This document shows, piece after piece, positions 33,800-41,554 of a DNA stretch of 64,000 nt. The stretch's first letter is position 1, and every line of letters begins with the position of its first letter. The position numbers and the translations under genes were made by a program. The DNA is taken from the NCBI GenBank assembly GCA_025464445.1, contig JAODLY010000028.1:1-64000 (forward strand), in the 5' to 3' direction. The notes below the pieces were generated by a model. It did no database searches. It was not told where the DNA came from and saw only the letters and a list, made by a program, of their open reading frames with translations. Origin of the DNA: Rhodoglobus sp. (lineage in GTDB: Bacteria; Actinomycetota; Actinomycetes; Actinomycetales; Microbacteriaceae).

Positions 33800-35374
33800 T
33801 CATGCTGGCAGCAGCAACCCGGTAAGCACCAGTTCGCGCAGCTGCGGAATGACCTCGGCTGAGAGCTCTGTCGCGTCAACCTCGAGGATCTGCGCAACCG
33901 CACTGCAGATCGCCCCGACGGTCATGGTGCCGTCGCACGCGCCGACCACCGCGGCGAGAGCCGTACCCACCGGCACGGTGCGGGCGAAGCCCGATCCCTG
34001 GCGCAGCAGCATGACCGTGGGGTGCTCGGCGCCCGGCCAGTAGTGGCGCTCCTCGGTGACATCGGGCGCGATCGTGAGGGTGGTCTCGGCGAGTGCCGCG
34101 TCATCCCGGGCATCCAGCCAGTCATGGGCGGCGAACACGGCCGCGATGTGGTCGCCGAGGGAACCGCCCAGCGGGGCGTCGTAGCGCTCGAAGCGCCGGA
34201 AGGTGGGGGCGCCGAGCGGCAGGCGCAGCGTCACGTAGCCGAAGCCGACCTCGGTGACTCCACGCTCCGCGAAGTCGTCGAGCCAGGCCGCGTAGAGCCT
34301 GTCGAACTCCTTGCCGGGCCGGGTGCCGCCGTCCCGGATCCAGGTTTCGGCGTAGAGTTCCACGCTTTGGCGTTCCCGCTCGACAACCCAGGCGTCAAGC
34401 CCGGTATCGGCCACCCACGACTCGACGCGCTCGAGGCCGTCGAGAGCCCCGTACTCCCAGTTCCCGAGCAGTTGCGCGAAGCCGCCGGGCTCGAGCCGTG
34501 CTTCGACGCCCAGGATGACCGCGCGCACGATCCCGTCGCCCACCATGCCGCCGTCGCGGTACTCGTACGCCGGCACGCCCGCGGCGCGCGGTGTGATCAC
34601 GAAGGGCGGGTTGGACACGACGTGGCCGAACCGCTCCTCCACGACGGGCTCGAACAGGCTGCCTAGCCGGAACTCGATGTTCGTGAAGCCGTTGAGTTCG
34701 GCGTTGAGACGCGCAAGGTGCAGCGCCCGCTCCGAGATGTCGGTGGCGATCACCCGTTTCGCATGGCGCGCGGCATGCAGTGCCTGGATGCCGCATCCAG
34801 TGCCCAGGTCGAGTGCGAGCTGCACCGGCCCCGCCATCATGAGCCCGCTCAGCGTCGTCGATGCCCCACCGACGCCGAGCACATGGTTCTCGGGAATGGC
34901 ATGGCCCAGCGCGAGCTCGCCGAGGTCAGACGCGATCCACCAGCTGGTCACGCCGCTGCCGTCCACGACGCTGTACGGCCGCAAGTCGAGCAGCGGTGCA
35001 CCGGCCTCGTCGACGAGGCCGAGCTCGACAGCCCCCGCGACGCCGAGTGTTGGCAGAGCGGCCTCGAGAGCCGCCGGGTCGACGGCGAGCCCGAGCACGA
35101 ACGCCGTCGCGAGGGTCGCGAGCGCCCCCCTTCGGAAATTCAGGAGATCCTGCTCGACACGCGGCCTTTTCGCTCGTAGAACTGCCGTTTCGCCGCCGGA
35201 CTCCTGAATTTCCGAAGGGGGCGACGGAGTACCCGCGGCGAGCGCCCTGAGGGCGGGGACGCGCTGGCCGCGGTGGAGGGCGGCCGCGGCATCCTCGCCC
35301 CAGAGGTCGGTGAGGGCATCGACTGTGAAGTTCGCGGCACGGAGGTCAGCTGCGAGGCGGGCGAGAGAAGTCAT
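33800..35374 (-). CDS. class I SAM-dependent methyltransferase with an in-frame palindromic insertion
   Basis: A 524-aa protein. An N-terminal helical domain (about 1-150) precedes the methyltransferase domain with ALDLGTGCGIQALHAA (SAM binding) and VVSNPPF (NPPY/F motif), as in HemK/RlmG-type enzymes modifying amides or adenine/guanine. A C-terminal domain follows. The segment PPSEIQESGGETAVLRAK and beyond (about residues 52-83) is encoded by a 96-bp palindromic element and interrupts the N-terminal domain. ATG at 35374 or 35383 are both possible; ribosome sites are weak. Substrate is unknown. Confidence 0.87.
   Translation of the reverse strand: MTSLARLAADLRAANFTVDALTDLWGEDAAAALHRGQRVPALRALAAGTPSPPSEIQESGGETAVLRAKRPRVEQDLLNFRRGALATLATAFVLGLAVDPAALEAALPTLGVAGAVELGLVDEAGAPLLDLRPYSVVDGSGVTSWWIASDLGELALGHAIPENHVLGVGGASTTLSGLMMAGPVQLALDLGTGCGIQALHAARHAKRVIATDISERALHLARLNAELNGFTNIEFRLGSLFEPVVEERFGHVVSNPPFVITPRAAGVPAYEYRDGGMVGDGIVRAVILGVEARLEPGGFAQLLGNWEYGALDGLERVESWVADTGLDAWVVERERQSVELYAETWIRDGGTRPGKEFDRLYAAWLDDFAERGVTEVGFGYVTLRLPLGAPTFRRFERYDAPLGGSLGDHIAAVFAAHDWLDARDDAALAETTLTIAPDVTEERHYWPGAEHPTVMLLRQGSGFARTVPVGTALAAVVGACDGTMTVGAICSAVAQILEVDATELSAEVIPQLRELVLTGLLLPA
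35126..35221. repeat. 96-bp palindromic element inside the methyltransferase gene
   Basis: Perfect 21-bp inverted arms at 35126-35146 (starting CCCCCTTCGGAAATTC) and 35201-35221 (ending TTTCCGAAGGGGG) enclose 54 bases. The length, 96 bp, is exactly 32 codons, and the gene reads through without a stop on the minus strand. Architecture is that of a small mobile or REP-like palindrome. Confidence 0.8.
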
Positions 35375-35416
35375 CCCGCCCATTCTGCCGGGCGCCCGGG
35401 CGCTCTCCGGCGAGCG

Positions 35417-35800
35417 TCAGTTGGAGAGCACGGAGAGTACGTTGCCCGCAGGGTCGAGGAACCACGCGATGTCAGGGCCCTGACCTGCGGCTTTGCCGCG
35501 CGCAACCCCTTTTTCGTCCTGTTGGGCGCCCTCGTACTTCTCGAACTTCACGCCCTTGGCGACGAGTTCGTCGACAGTCGAATCGATGTCGTCGACCGGG
35601 AAGTTCAGCACCGTATAGGAGGCGGGTGTGTGGTCAGGCTTGGGGTAGACAAACACCACCCCGCCGGAGTCGAGCTGCAACGTGATCGCGCCCATGCCCG
35701 CGTCCTCGACCGGGATGCCCAGCGTGTCTTCATAGAACTTGCGCGACGCTGCGATGTCATTGGATGACATCCCGCTGAAGGCTTCGGTTGTGCTGAACAT
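35417..35800 (-). CDS. VOC family (glyoxalase/bleomycin-resistance-like) protein
   Basis: A 127-aa protein of two beta-alpha-beta-beta-beta units typical of the VOC fold (FSGMSSNDIAASRKFYEDTLG start and FLDPAGNVLSVL end with the metal Glu replaced by Ser). Members bind metals or small toxins. ATG 35800 is chosen because GGAGG lies 5 bases upstream; two ATGs further upstream lack this. Divergent from a TetR-type regulator, which may control it. Confidence 0.85.
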   Translation of the reverse strand: MFSTTEAFSGMSSNDIAASRKFYEDTLGIPVEDAGMGAITLQLDSGGVVFVYPKPDHTPASYTVLNFPVDDIDSTVDELVAKGVKFEKYEGAQQDEKGVARGKAAGQGPDIAWFLDPAGNVLSVLSN

Positions 35801-35831
35801 AAGATCCTCCATGATCATTCGCCGCACGATA

Positions 35832-35848
35832 TGTTTACGCTGTCAACA
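35832..35848. promoter_or_regulatory. candidate TetR operator between VOC and TetR genes
   Basis: TGTTTACGCTGTCAACA is an inverted repeat (TGTTTAC / GTCAACA, one mismatch, 3-bp centre). TGTTTAC-GTAAACA-type sites are common for TetR repressors. It sits 32 bases from the VOC start and 38 from the regulator start. Confidence 0.5.
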
Positions 35849-35885
35849 CTTGCATACAATGGTGTGAACGTCCACAGGGAGGCCC

Positions 35886-36530
35886 GTGACAACCCCAGCA
35901 GAAGGACAGCGCCAGAACTACCACCACGGCGACCTCATGCAGGCGTTGCTGGCGGCGGGGGTCGACCTTGCGCGCGAAGGCGGGCCGGATGCCGTGGTGC
36001 TGCGCGAGGCGACAAGGCGCGTCGGGGTGTCGCCCAACGCCGCCTACCGGCACTTCGCCGACCGCGATGCGCTGCTCGACGCGGTGAGCGACGCGGCCCT
36101 CGCACAGCTCGCGACGGCTATCGACGCCCACTTCGACGCGATCGCACCAGGCGATGCGGAGACAGTGGCGCGCGCCCACCTGCGGGCGGTTGGCACTGGC
36201 TACGTGGCCTTCGCCCAAGATGAACCCGGACTGTTCCGCGCGGCATTCTTCGTGCCGGCCGACCTGCACAATCCGGGTACCGCGGCGAGATCGGGGCCGA
36301 GCGGCAGGAGCCCGTTCGTGCTTCTCGCCGACGCACTCGACGAGTTCGTCGCGTGCGGCATCATGCCTTCGGCGCGCCGACCACAAGCCGAATTTCTCGC
36401 GTGGTCGGCGGTGCACGGGTTTGCCCTGCTCGTGATCGACGGGCCGCTGCGCGCCCTGCCCCGCGGGCAGGCCGACGCCGTGACCCAGCGCGTGATCGAC
36501 ATGGTGGAGGCGGGGCTGACCGCGCCCTGA
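35886..36530 (+). CDS. TetR/AcrR family transcriptional regulator (WHG domain type)
   Basis: A 214-aa regulator. The helix-turn-helix is at about 30-65 (LREATRRVGVSPNAAYRHFADRDALL region), and the C-terminal helical domain ends with AWSAVHGFALLVIDGP, the WHG-type pattern. GTG start at 35886 has GGAGG 6 bases upstream. Probable repressor of the divergent VOC gene and of itself. Confidence 0.87.
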   Translation: MTTPAEGQRQNYHHGDLMQALLAAGVDLAREGGPDAVVLREATRRVGVSPNAAYRHFADRDALLDAVSDAALAQLATAIDAHFDAIAPGDAETVARAHLRAVGTGYVAFAQDEPGLFRAAFFVPADLHNPGTAARSGPSGRSPFVLLADALDEFVACGIMPSARRPQAEFLAWSAVHGFALLVIDGPLRALPRGQADAVTQRVIDMVEAGLTAP

Positions 36531-36542
36531 CCCGCCCGTCAG

Positions 36543-36593
36543 TTGCGGACTTCCGCCCCGCTGCGTGTCACCCGGGTGGGCGAAAGTCCGCAA
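36543..36593. repeat. palindromic element (16-bp arms)
   Basis: Arms TTGCGGACTTCCGCCC (36543-36558) and GGGCGAAAGTCCGCAA (36578-36593) pair with one mismatch across a 19-base loop. It starts 12 bases after the TetR stop. It could serve as a terminator, but there is no T-tract, and similar palindromes occur elsewhere in this window. Confidence 0.7.
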
Positions 36594-36596
36594 GTC

Positions 36597-36660
36597 GAGT
36601 CGTTCCCCGGACGAGTCGTTCCCCGGACGAGTCGTTCCCTGGACGAGTCGTTCCCTGGAC
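36597..36660 (+). repeat. 16-bp tandem repeat, 4 copies, upstream of the FBP gene
   Basis: GAGTCGTTCCCCGGAC is repeated four times head to tail (copies 3 and 4 have CTGGAC in place of CCGGAC). The array ends just before AATATGTAGT, a possible -10 region, so it covers the position of the FBP promoter. Confidence 0.9.
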
Positions 36661-36678
36661 AATATGTAGTGTGGAAGG

Positions 36679-37173
36679 GTGCAGCCGCTCAGCCCAGCCG
36701 AGATCCGCGAGAGCTTCGTGAATGCCACGCAGGGCGAGATCGAGCGCATCCCGCTGCCCGGCCTGCACGAGGTGATCTGGGGCGACCGGGAGTACCTCGG
36801 CTGGCGCGACGCGCAGGCGCACCAGCGCGGCTACCTCGTGCACTGGGTGAGTGACCGGCCAGTCGGAATCGTGCTGCGATCATCGGATTTCGCGTTGCGT
36901 GCCGGCATCTCGGCGATGTGCTCGTTGTGCCGCATCACCCAGCCCTCGGGCCAGGTGTCGCTGTTCTCGGCTCCACGGGCCGGGCAGGCGGGACGCGACG
37001 GCAACACCGTGGGCACCTACATCTGCGACGACCTGGCGTGCTCGCACATGATCCGCGTGCTTCCGCCGCCGCATCCCATGCAGATCCCGCGCGAGGAGTT
37101 GCTCGCGCAGCGCTCGACGAGCCTGCTCGAGCGGGTGCAGGCGTTCACCGCGGACGTGATGAAGACGGCCTGA
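36679..37173 (+). CDS. FBP domain-containing protein (treble-clef zinc finger)
   Basis: A 164-aa protein with the FBP/elongation-factor-G-binding type treble-clef finger: CSLC at residues 81-84 and a second Cys pair region YICDDLACSHM near 114-120. Relatives of the finger (FusB) bind EF-G and rescue stalled translocation; the actinobacterial group is not characterised. GTG start, with only GGAAGG immediately before it, so leaderless initiation from a -10-like TATGTAGT (36664) is possible. Confidence 0.85.
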   Translation: MQPLSPAEIRESFVNATQGEIERIPLPGLHEVIWGDREYLGWRDAQAHQRGYLVHWVSDRPVGIVLRSSDFALRAGISAMCSLCRITQPSGQVSLFSAPRAGQAGRDGNTVGTYICDDLACSHMIRVLPPPHPMQIPREELLAQRSTSLLERVQAFTADVMKTA

Positions 37174-37456
37174 CCAGCGTGCCCGCGTCGCTACACCGAC
37201 GCCTGACTCAGCGCGCGAGCTCGTTGGGGCGTCGAAACTCCAGTTTCGACGTGTGCGGTTAGGCGTCCGCGCAAGAACTGGCTTTTCGACGGCAGTCGCG
37301 GCAAACGGGGCCGACGGTGCTCGGGCGGGTTTGGCGACGGAACGGGATCGCTCCAGCATTCGCTCGCGCGGGCTCGCGCACGGCCGCGCGTCCACCTGAC
37401 TCACACATGGCGGGCCGCGATCCTGATGAGATCTTGACACGGGGCCCGAAATCCCG
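37174..37456. other. intergenic region with palindromes and ArsR promoter
   Basis: No supported gene. It contains a perfect hairpin GTCGAAACTCCAGTTTCGAC (37231-37250, 9-bp arms) and a third related arm AACTGGCTTTTCGACG (37276-37291) that pairs with 37230-37245 with two mismatches. The right end carries the ArsR promoter. Confidence 0.7.
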
Positions 37457-37480
37457 ATACTTAAGTACATGCTTAAGTAT
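37434..37480 (+). promoter_or_regulatory. promoter and ArsR operator of the first ArsR-AHSA1 module
   Basis: TTGACA (37434-37439), an 18-bp spacer and TACTTA (37458-37463) form a good promoter. A perfect 9-bp inverted repeat ATACTTAAG / CTTAAGTAT (37457-37465 and 37472-37480) covers the -10 and the ATG at 37469. The start codon is only 5 bases after the -10, so the transcript is probably leaderless and self-repressed. Confidence 0.75.
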
Positions 37481-37846
37481 TCGGATGACGCATCACCCGC
37501 CCAGGTCGATGCCTTGTTCCACGCGCTCGCCGACGCCAGCCGCCGTTCGATGGTGGATCGGCTCAGCCGCGGGCCGGCGTCGGTGACCGAGCTCGCGACG
37601 CTCCTGACCATCACCCTCGCCGCGGTCGTGCAGCACCTGAAGGTGCTCGAATCCAGCGGGCTCGTGACGACCGAGAAGGTCGGCCGGGTGCGCAGCGCAA
37701 CCCTCAGGACCGCGGCATTGGCGAGCGTCGAAGCCTGGATCGCCGACCGGCGGGTCACCTGGGAGCGCCGGTACGACCGCCTCGGGGCATTCCTCGATTC
37801 ACCAACCCCGCAAGATCCATCAACCCCACAAGGAGAGACAGCATGA
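37469..37846 (+). CDS. ArsR family transcriptional regulator
   Basis: A 125-aa winged-helix repressor with FHALADASRRSMVDRLSRGP and the recognition region LLTITLAAVVQHLKVLESSGLV. It lacks the metal-binding Cys set of true arsenic sensors and belongs to the group paired with AHSA1 proteins. Its start codon lies inside its own probable operator. The stop overlaps the AHSA1 start as ATGA (37843-37846). Confidence 0.9.
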   Translation: MLKYSDDASPAQVDALFHALADASRRSMVDRLSRGPASVTELATLLTITLAAVVQHLKVLESSGLVTTEKVGRVRSATLRTAALASVEAWIADRRVTWERRYDRLGAFLDSPTPQDPSTPQGETA

Positions 37847-38295
37847 CCGACTACAGCATCACCCACGCCGACTTCACGCTGAAGCGCAGCTTCAAGTCCA
37901 GCCCGGCCAGGGTCTTCCAGGCATTCTCCGACAAGGCGAAGAAGGCCGCCTGGTTCGGGGATCCGACCGTCGATGGGGGCGAGTGGACGTTCGACTTCCG
38001 CGAAGGCGGCATCGAGGTGAACAGCGGCGAGTTCCACGGCCAGTCGAACTCGTTCGAAGCGCTGTACCACGACATCGTGCCGGACACCCGGATCGTCTTC
38101 AGCTACACGATGCGTGTCGGCGGCGTGAAGCTGTCGGCGTCGCTGACCACCATCGAGTTCGAGCCGGAAGGGACGGGCACGCTCGTTGTCCACACCGAGA
38201 AGGGCGCGTTCTTCGACGGCCACGAAGACCCGAAGATCCGGGAGGAAGGCACCGCCGGGATCCTCGAGGCCCTCGCGGCGGCCGTCGACGGGTAG
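37843..38295 (+). CDS. SRPBCC / AHSA1 family protein
   Basis: A 150-aa START-like (Bet v 1) fold protein beginning TLKRSFKSSPARVFQAFSDKAKKAAWFG, the AHSA1 signature. These proteins bind hydrophobic ligands in a deep cavity. It is translationally coupled to the ArsR repressor, a very common ArsR-AHSA1 arrangement. The ligand is unknown. Confidence 0.88.
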   Translation: MTDYSITHADFTLKRSFKSSPARVFQAFSDKAKKAAWFGDPTVDGGEWTFDFREGGIEVNSGEFHGQSNSFEALYHDIVPDTRIVFSYTMRVGGVKLSASLTTIEFEPEGTGTLVVHTEKGAFFDGHEDPKIREEGTAGILEALAAAVDG

Positions 38296-38435
38296 CTGTC
38301 CCTGGCTCGCCCACGCCGCCAGTGCAGCACCTCCGAAGTCGGTCGGCCGCGAGCGACGGATGGATGCCGCGGCACGCCGCCCCACGTGGGCGACGCGCCG
38401 CGGCATCCCGCGTTTGTCCGGCATGGGCCGGGTAC

Positions 38436-38495
38436 TTGACACCGGCGTCGCCCCGCCCTACTCTGTAACCAATCGCTTTCAGAACTAATTGGTTA
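38436..38495 (+). promoter_or_regulatory. promoter and candidate operator of the second ArsR-AHSA1 module
   Basis: TTGACA (38436-38441), a 17-bp spacer and TACTCT (38459-38464) form a strong promoter. Directly downstream TAACCAAT (38466-38473) and ATTGGTTA (38488-38495) are a perfect 8-bp inverted repeat across the likely transcription start. The two ArsR modules thus have different operator sequences. Confidence 0.72.
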
Positions 38496-38504
38496 TGGAG
38501 AGTC

Positions 38505-38882
38505 GTGGAAACGCAACAGCTCGACTCGGTGTTCGCGGCCCTCGCCGACCCCACACGGCGGGCGCTGCTGCAGCGCCTCACCGATGGGGACGCGAGCGTC
38601 GCCCAGCTTGCCGAGCCGTTCAGGATGAGCCAGCCGGCGATCTCCAAGCACCTCAAGGTGCTCGAGGCCGCCGGGCTGATCTCGCGCAACCGCGTCGCCA
38701 CCGCGCGCTACAGCCACCTGGAAGCCGAGCCGCTGAAGGAGGCGACCGAATACATGGAACGGTACCGCCGCTTCTGGGCGAAGACCTTCGACCGACTGGA
38801 TGCCGCGCTCGCCGCGTTCCAGCAGGCCGAGACGACCGAGACAGCCGACATCACGAACAAGGAGAACGAGAACGATGACTGA
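38505..38882 (+). CDS. ArsR family transcriptional regulator
   Basis: A 125-aa repressor with VFAALADPTRRALLQRLTDGD and FRMSQPAISKHLKVLEAAGLI as the recognition helix. GTG start (38505) has GGAGA upstream. It overlaps the AHSA1 gene by 8 bases. Same size as the ArsR 1 kb upstream but clearly diverged, so this is an old duplication or separate acquisition. Confidence 0.9.
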   Translation: METQQLDSVFAALADPTRRALLQRLTDGDASVAQLAEPFRMSQPAISKHLKVLEAAGLISRNRVATARYSHLEAEPLKEATEYMERYRRFWAKTFDRLDAALAAFQQAETTETADITNKENENDD

Positions 38883-39342
38883 CCTCATCCCCGCGGCGAC
38901 CGACCGCGACGTCTACATCAGCCGCAGTTTCGCGGCACCGCGCGAGGTGGTCTGGAAGTTCTGGACCGACCCCGAGCGCCTCGCCGAATGGTTCGGCCCG
39001 ACCGGCGTCCACACTCCCGTCGAGAACATCGACGTCAGCCTCGAGCCGGGCGGCCGCTGGGACCTCGGGATGACCGACGACGCGACCGGCGAGGTCTACC
39101 CGCTGTCGAGCCGCATCCTGAAGGTCATCGAGGGCGAATACCTCGAGATGCACATCGAGGCGGCCAGCGGTGGGCAGATCGAAGACGTGATCCTGCGCGT
39201 GCAATTCCACGACCACGGCGAGACTACGAGGATGACCCTGCACCAGGGCCCGTTCACCCCCGAGTTCCGCGACCTGACAATCGAGGGCTGGTACGAGTCC
39301 TTCTGCAAGCTCGACAAGATCTTCGAAGGAGCCAACTCATGA
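38875..39342 (+). CDS. SRPBCC / AHSA1 family protein
   Basis: A 155-aa START-like protein with VYISRSFAAPREVVWKFWTDPERLAEWFGP at the N-terminus. AAGGAG precedes the ATG. The start overlaps the ArsR stop, and its stop overlaps the next gene as ATGA, giving a three-gene operon with the alpha/beta hydrolase. Ligand is unknown. Confidence 0.88.
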   Translation: MTDLIPAATDRDVYISRSFAAPREVVWKFWTDPERLAEWFGPTGVHTPVENIDVSLEPGGRWDLGMTDDATGEVYPLSSRILKVIEGEYLEMHIEAASGGQIEDVILRVQFHDHGETTRMTLHQGPFTPEFRDLTIEGWYESFCKLDKIFEGANS

Positions 39343-40151
39343 CCACCCAAACGTCCACGGCAACCCAGACCGTCACCTCGAAGGACGGCACGACCATCGC
39401 CTACGAGAAGGTCGGGACCGGGCCGGCACTCGTGCTCGTCGACGGGGCGATGTGCTACCGCGACTTCGGCCCATGCCGCAGCCTCGCCAACCACCTCGCG
39501 GACAAGTACACCGTCTACTTCTACGACCGTCGCGGACGCGGGGCGAGCGGGGATGTGCAGCCGTACGCGCCGGAGCGTGAGTTCGAGGATCTCGCGGCGG
39601 TCATCGCGGCCACGGGCCGGGACGCGTATGTTCTGGGGTTCTCGTCAGGGGCCGGGCTGGCCTTGGAGGCCGCGGCATCCGGGGTGAAAATGAAGAAGCT
39701 CGCCTCGTACGAGGCACCCTTCGTCGGCCAGGTGCTCGTCAAGGGCAAGCCCGTCGACGCTCTCGCGGAACTCAGGAAGAAGCTCGCCGCTGGTGACCGA
39801 TCCGGCGCAGTCGGTTACTTCATGGTGCAAGTGGTGGGCGGGCCTGCCTTCCTGCCCTTCATGATGAAGTACCTCATGCCCAAGGTCGGCAAGCAGCTGG
39901 CGGCCGTAGCGCACACGCTGCCCTACGACACCGAGCTCATGCGCGGCTTCGTCGTGCCGAAGGCCGAATTCGCCAAGATCACCGTGCCGACGCTCGTGAT
40001 GGGCGGTAGCAAGGCCAAACCCAACATGGTCGCGGCAGTGCAGGGTGTTGCGGACGCCGTTCCGGGATCCGTGCACAAGACGCTCGCCGGGCAGACGCAC
40101 CAGGTGAAGGATGAGGCCATCGCGCCGGAGCTCATCGCGTTCTTCCGATAG
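39339..40151 (+). CDS. alpha/beta hydrolase
   Basis: A 270-aa alpha/beta hydrolase fold protein. The nucleophile elbow is GFSSG with Ser102; the oxyanion segment VLVDGAMCYRDFG and a final TLAGQTHQV with the catalytic His are visible, and an Asp is expected in the VMGGSKAKP region. GAAGGAG precedes the ATG. It is the third gene of the ArsR-AHSA1 operon. Substrate is unknown. Confidence 0.88.
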   Translation: MTTQTSTATQTVTSKDGTTIAYEKVGTGPALVLVDGAMCYRDFGPCRSLANHLADKYTVYFYDRRGRGASGDVQPYAPEREFEDLAAVIAATGRDAYVLGFSSGAGLALEAAASGVKMKKLASYEAPFVGQVLVKGKPVDALAELRKKLAAGDRSGAVGYFMVQVVGGPAFLPFMMKYLMPKVGKQLAAVAHTLPYDTELMRGFVVPKAEFAKITVPTLVMGGSKAKPNMVAAVQGVADAVPGSVHKTLAGQTHQVKDEAIAPELIAFFR

Positions 40152-40159
40152 CCGAGGCG

Positions 40160-41515
40160 CTACCAGTCCAGCGGACCGGCAGTTCCGGCTGGGTAGCTGT
40201 CGAGTGGGACCTTGCCCGCGCGCCACGCGTCGATGACGGGGCTGATGATCCGCCAGCACTGTTCGGCGACGTCGCCGCGCACCGACAGCGTGGGGTCGCA
40301 TTCGAGCAGCTCGGCCAGCACCTCGCCGTACGCGCTCAGCTCCCCCGCACCGAGGTCGCTGTGCAGCGGGACCCGCTCGAGGGTGAACGGGTCGCCCTGG
40401 CCGTTGATCACGAGGTCGAGATCGAGGGTCGCCGGCTTCAGCGAGATGCGAAGGCAGGATGGGCCCTCCACGCCGGTGAGCCCCGTGGGCAGGTGCGGCA
40501 CGGCCTTGAACACCACGCGGATATCCTGGCGGGACTCCCCCAGCCCCTTGCCGGAACGCAGGATGAACGGGACCCCAGCCCAGCGCCAGTTGTCGATGGC
40601 GAGCGTGACCTCGGCGAGCGTCTCGGTCCCGCGGGACGCGTCGACGCCATCCTCGTCCTGGTACGCGGGCAGTCTCCTGCCCTCGATGGTGCCTGCGGCG
40701 TAGCGTGCCCTGTGGCTCGACTTGCCGTTCTTCGCCCAACTGCGTGTCGCCCGCAGTACCTGCGCCATCGACCCGCGCAGGTCGTCTTCGCTCAGGCTCG
40801 CGGGTGGCTCCATCGCCGTGAGTGCGAGCACGAGCAGCAGGTGGCTCTGGATCATGTCGGTCAGCGCGCCGGCCTTGTCGTAGTAGCCAGCCCTGCCTTC
40901 CAGGGCGAGCATCTCGTCGAAAACGATCTCCACCCGATCCACGTTCTGCGAGGAGAACAGCGGTTCGAAGATGCGATTCGCGAAGCGCAGGCCGAGCAGG
41001 TTGAGCACAGTCGACTTTCCGAGGAAGTGGTCGACGCGGAATAGCTGCTCCTCCGGCAGCATGCTCTCGAGCAGCCGGTTGAGCGACTTCGCCGACGCCA
41101 GGTCTGTGCCGAACGGCTTCTCGAGGGCGAGCGTGATGCCCTTCGGCAGGTCCAACTTCGAGAGCTGAGTGCAGGCGATCACCGTGACGGCGGGTGGCAG
41201 CGCGAAGTAGAGCGCGATGCGGCCCGGGGCCTCGGCGAGCACCCGGGCGAGATCACTTGCGCTCGTGGCATCCCCCTGCACGTAGCGCGTCTTCGCGGCG
41301 ACCTTCCTGGCGAGCGGCGAGGGCTCGGCATCGAAGGCGGCCTTGACCTTCTCGCGCCACGCGGCATCCGTCTGCTGCGCGCGGTCGACCCCGATCACGA
41401 GCAGGTCCGCGCCGCGGGACGACCCGAGATACGACGCAAGGCCCGGCAACAGCAGGCGGGATGTCAGGTCACCGCCCGCACCGAGGATGACAAGGGTATC
41501 GATGCGTTCAGCCAC
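40160..41515 (-). CDS. zwf: glucose-6-phosphate dehydrogenase
   Basis: A 451-aa enzyme that oxidises glucose 6-phosphate to 6-phosphogluconolactone with NAD(P). It has the cofactor motif ILGAGGDLTSRLLLP, EKPFGTDL, and the active-site RVDHFLGK (RIDHYLGK in the family) with its catalytic His. Length is a little below the usual 480-510. Usual actinobacterial partners (opcA, transaldolase, transketolase) are not adjacent, so this may be a second isozyme. GTG start at 41515. Confidence 0.9.
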   Translation of the reverse strand: MAERIDTLVILGAGGDLTSRLLLPGLASYLGSSRGADLLVIGVDRAQQTDAAWREKVKAAFDAEPSPLARKVAAKTRYVQGDATSASDLARVLAEAPGRIALYFALPPAVTVIACTQLSKLDLPKGITLALEKPFGTDLASAKSLNRLLESMLPEEQLFRVDHFLGKSTVLNLLGLRFANRIFEPLFSSQNVDRVEIVFDEMLALEGRAGYYDKAGALTDMIQSHLLLVLALTAMEPPASLSEDDLRGSMAQVLRATRSWAKNGKSSHRARYAAGTIEGRRLPAYQDEDGVDASRGTETLAEVTLAIDNWRWAGVPFILRSGKGLGESRQDIRVVFKAVPHLPTGLTGVEGPSCLRISLKPATLDLDLVINGQGDPFTLERVPLHSDLGAGELSAYGEVLAELLECDPTLSVRGDVAEQCWRIISPVIDAWRAGKVPLDSYPAGTAGPLDW

Positions 41516-41554
41516 CCTGCCGACAGTACTACGCGTGCTATCAGGCCAGCCTGG

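Noticed and set aside
36597..36660. CRISPR-like array
   Set aside because: The 16-bp units are directly adjacent with no spacers, so this is a simple tandem repeat.
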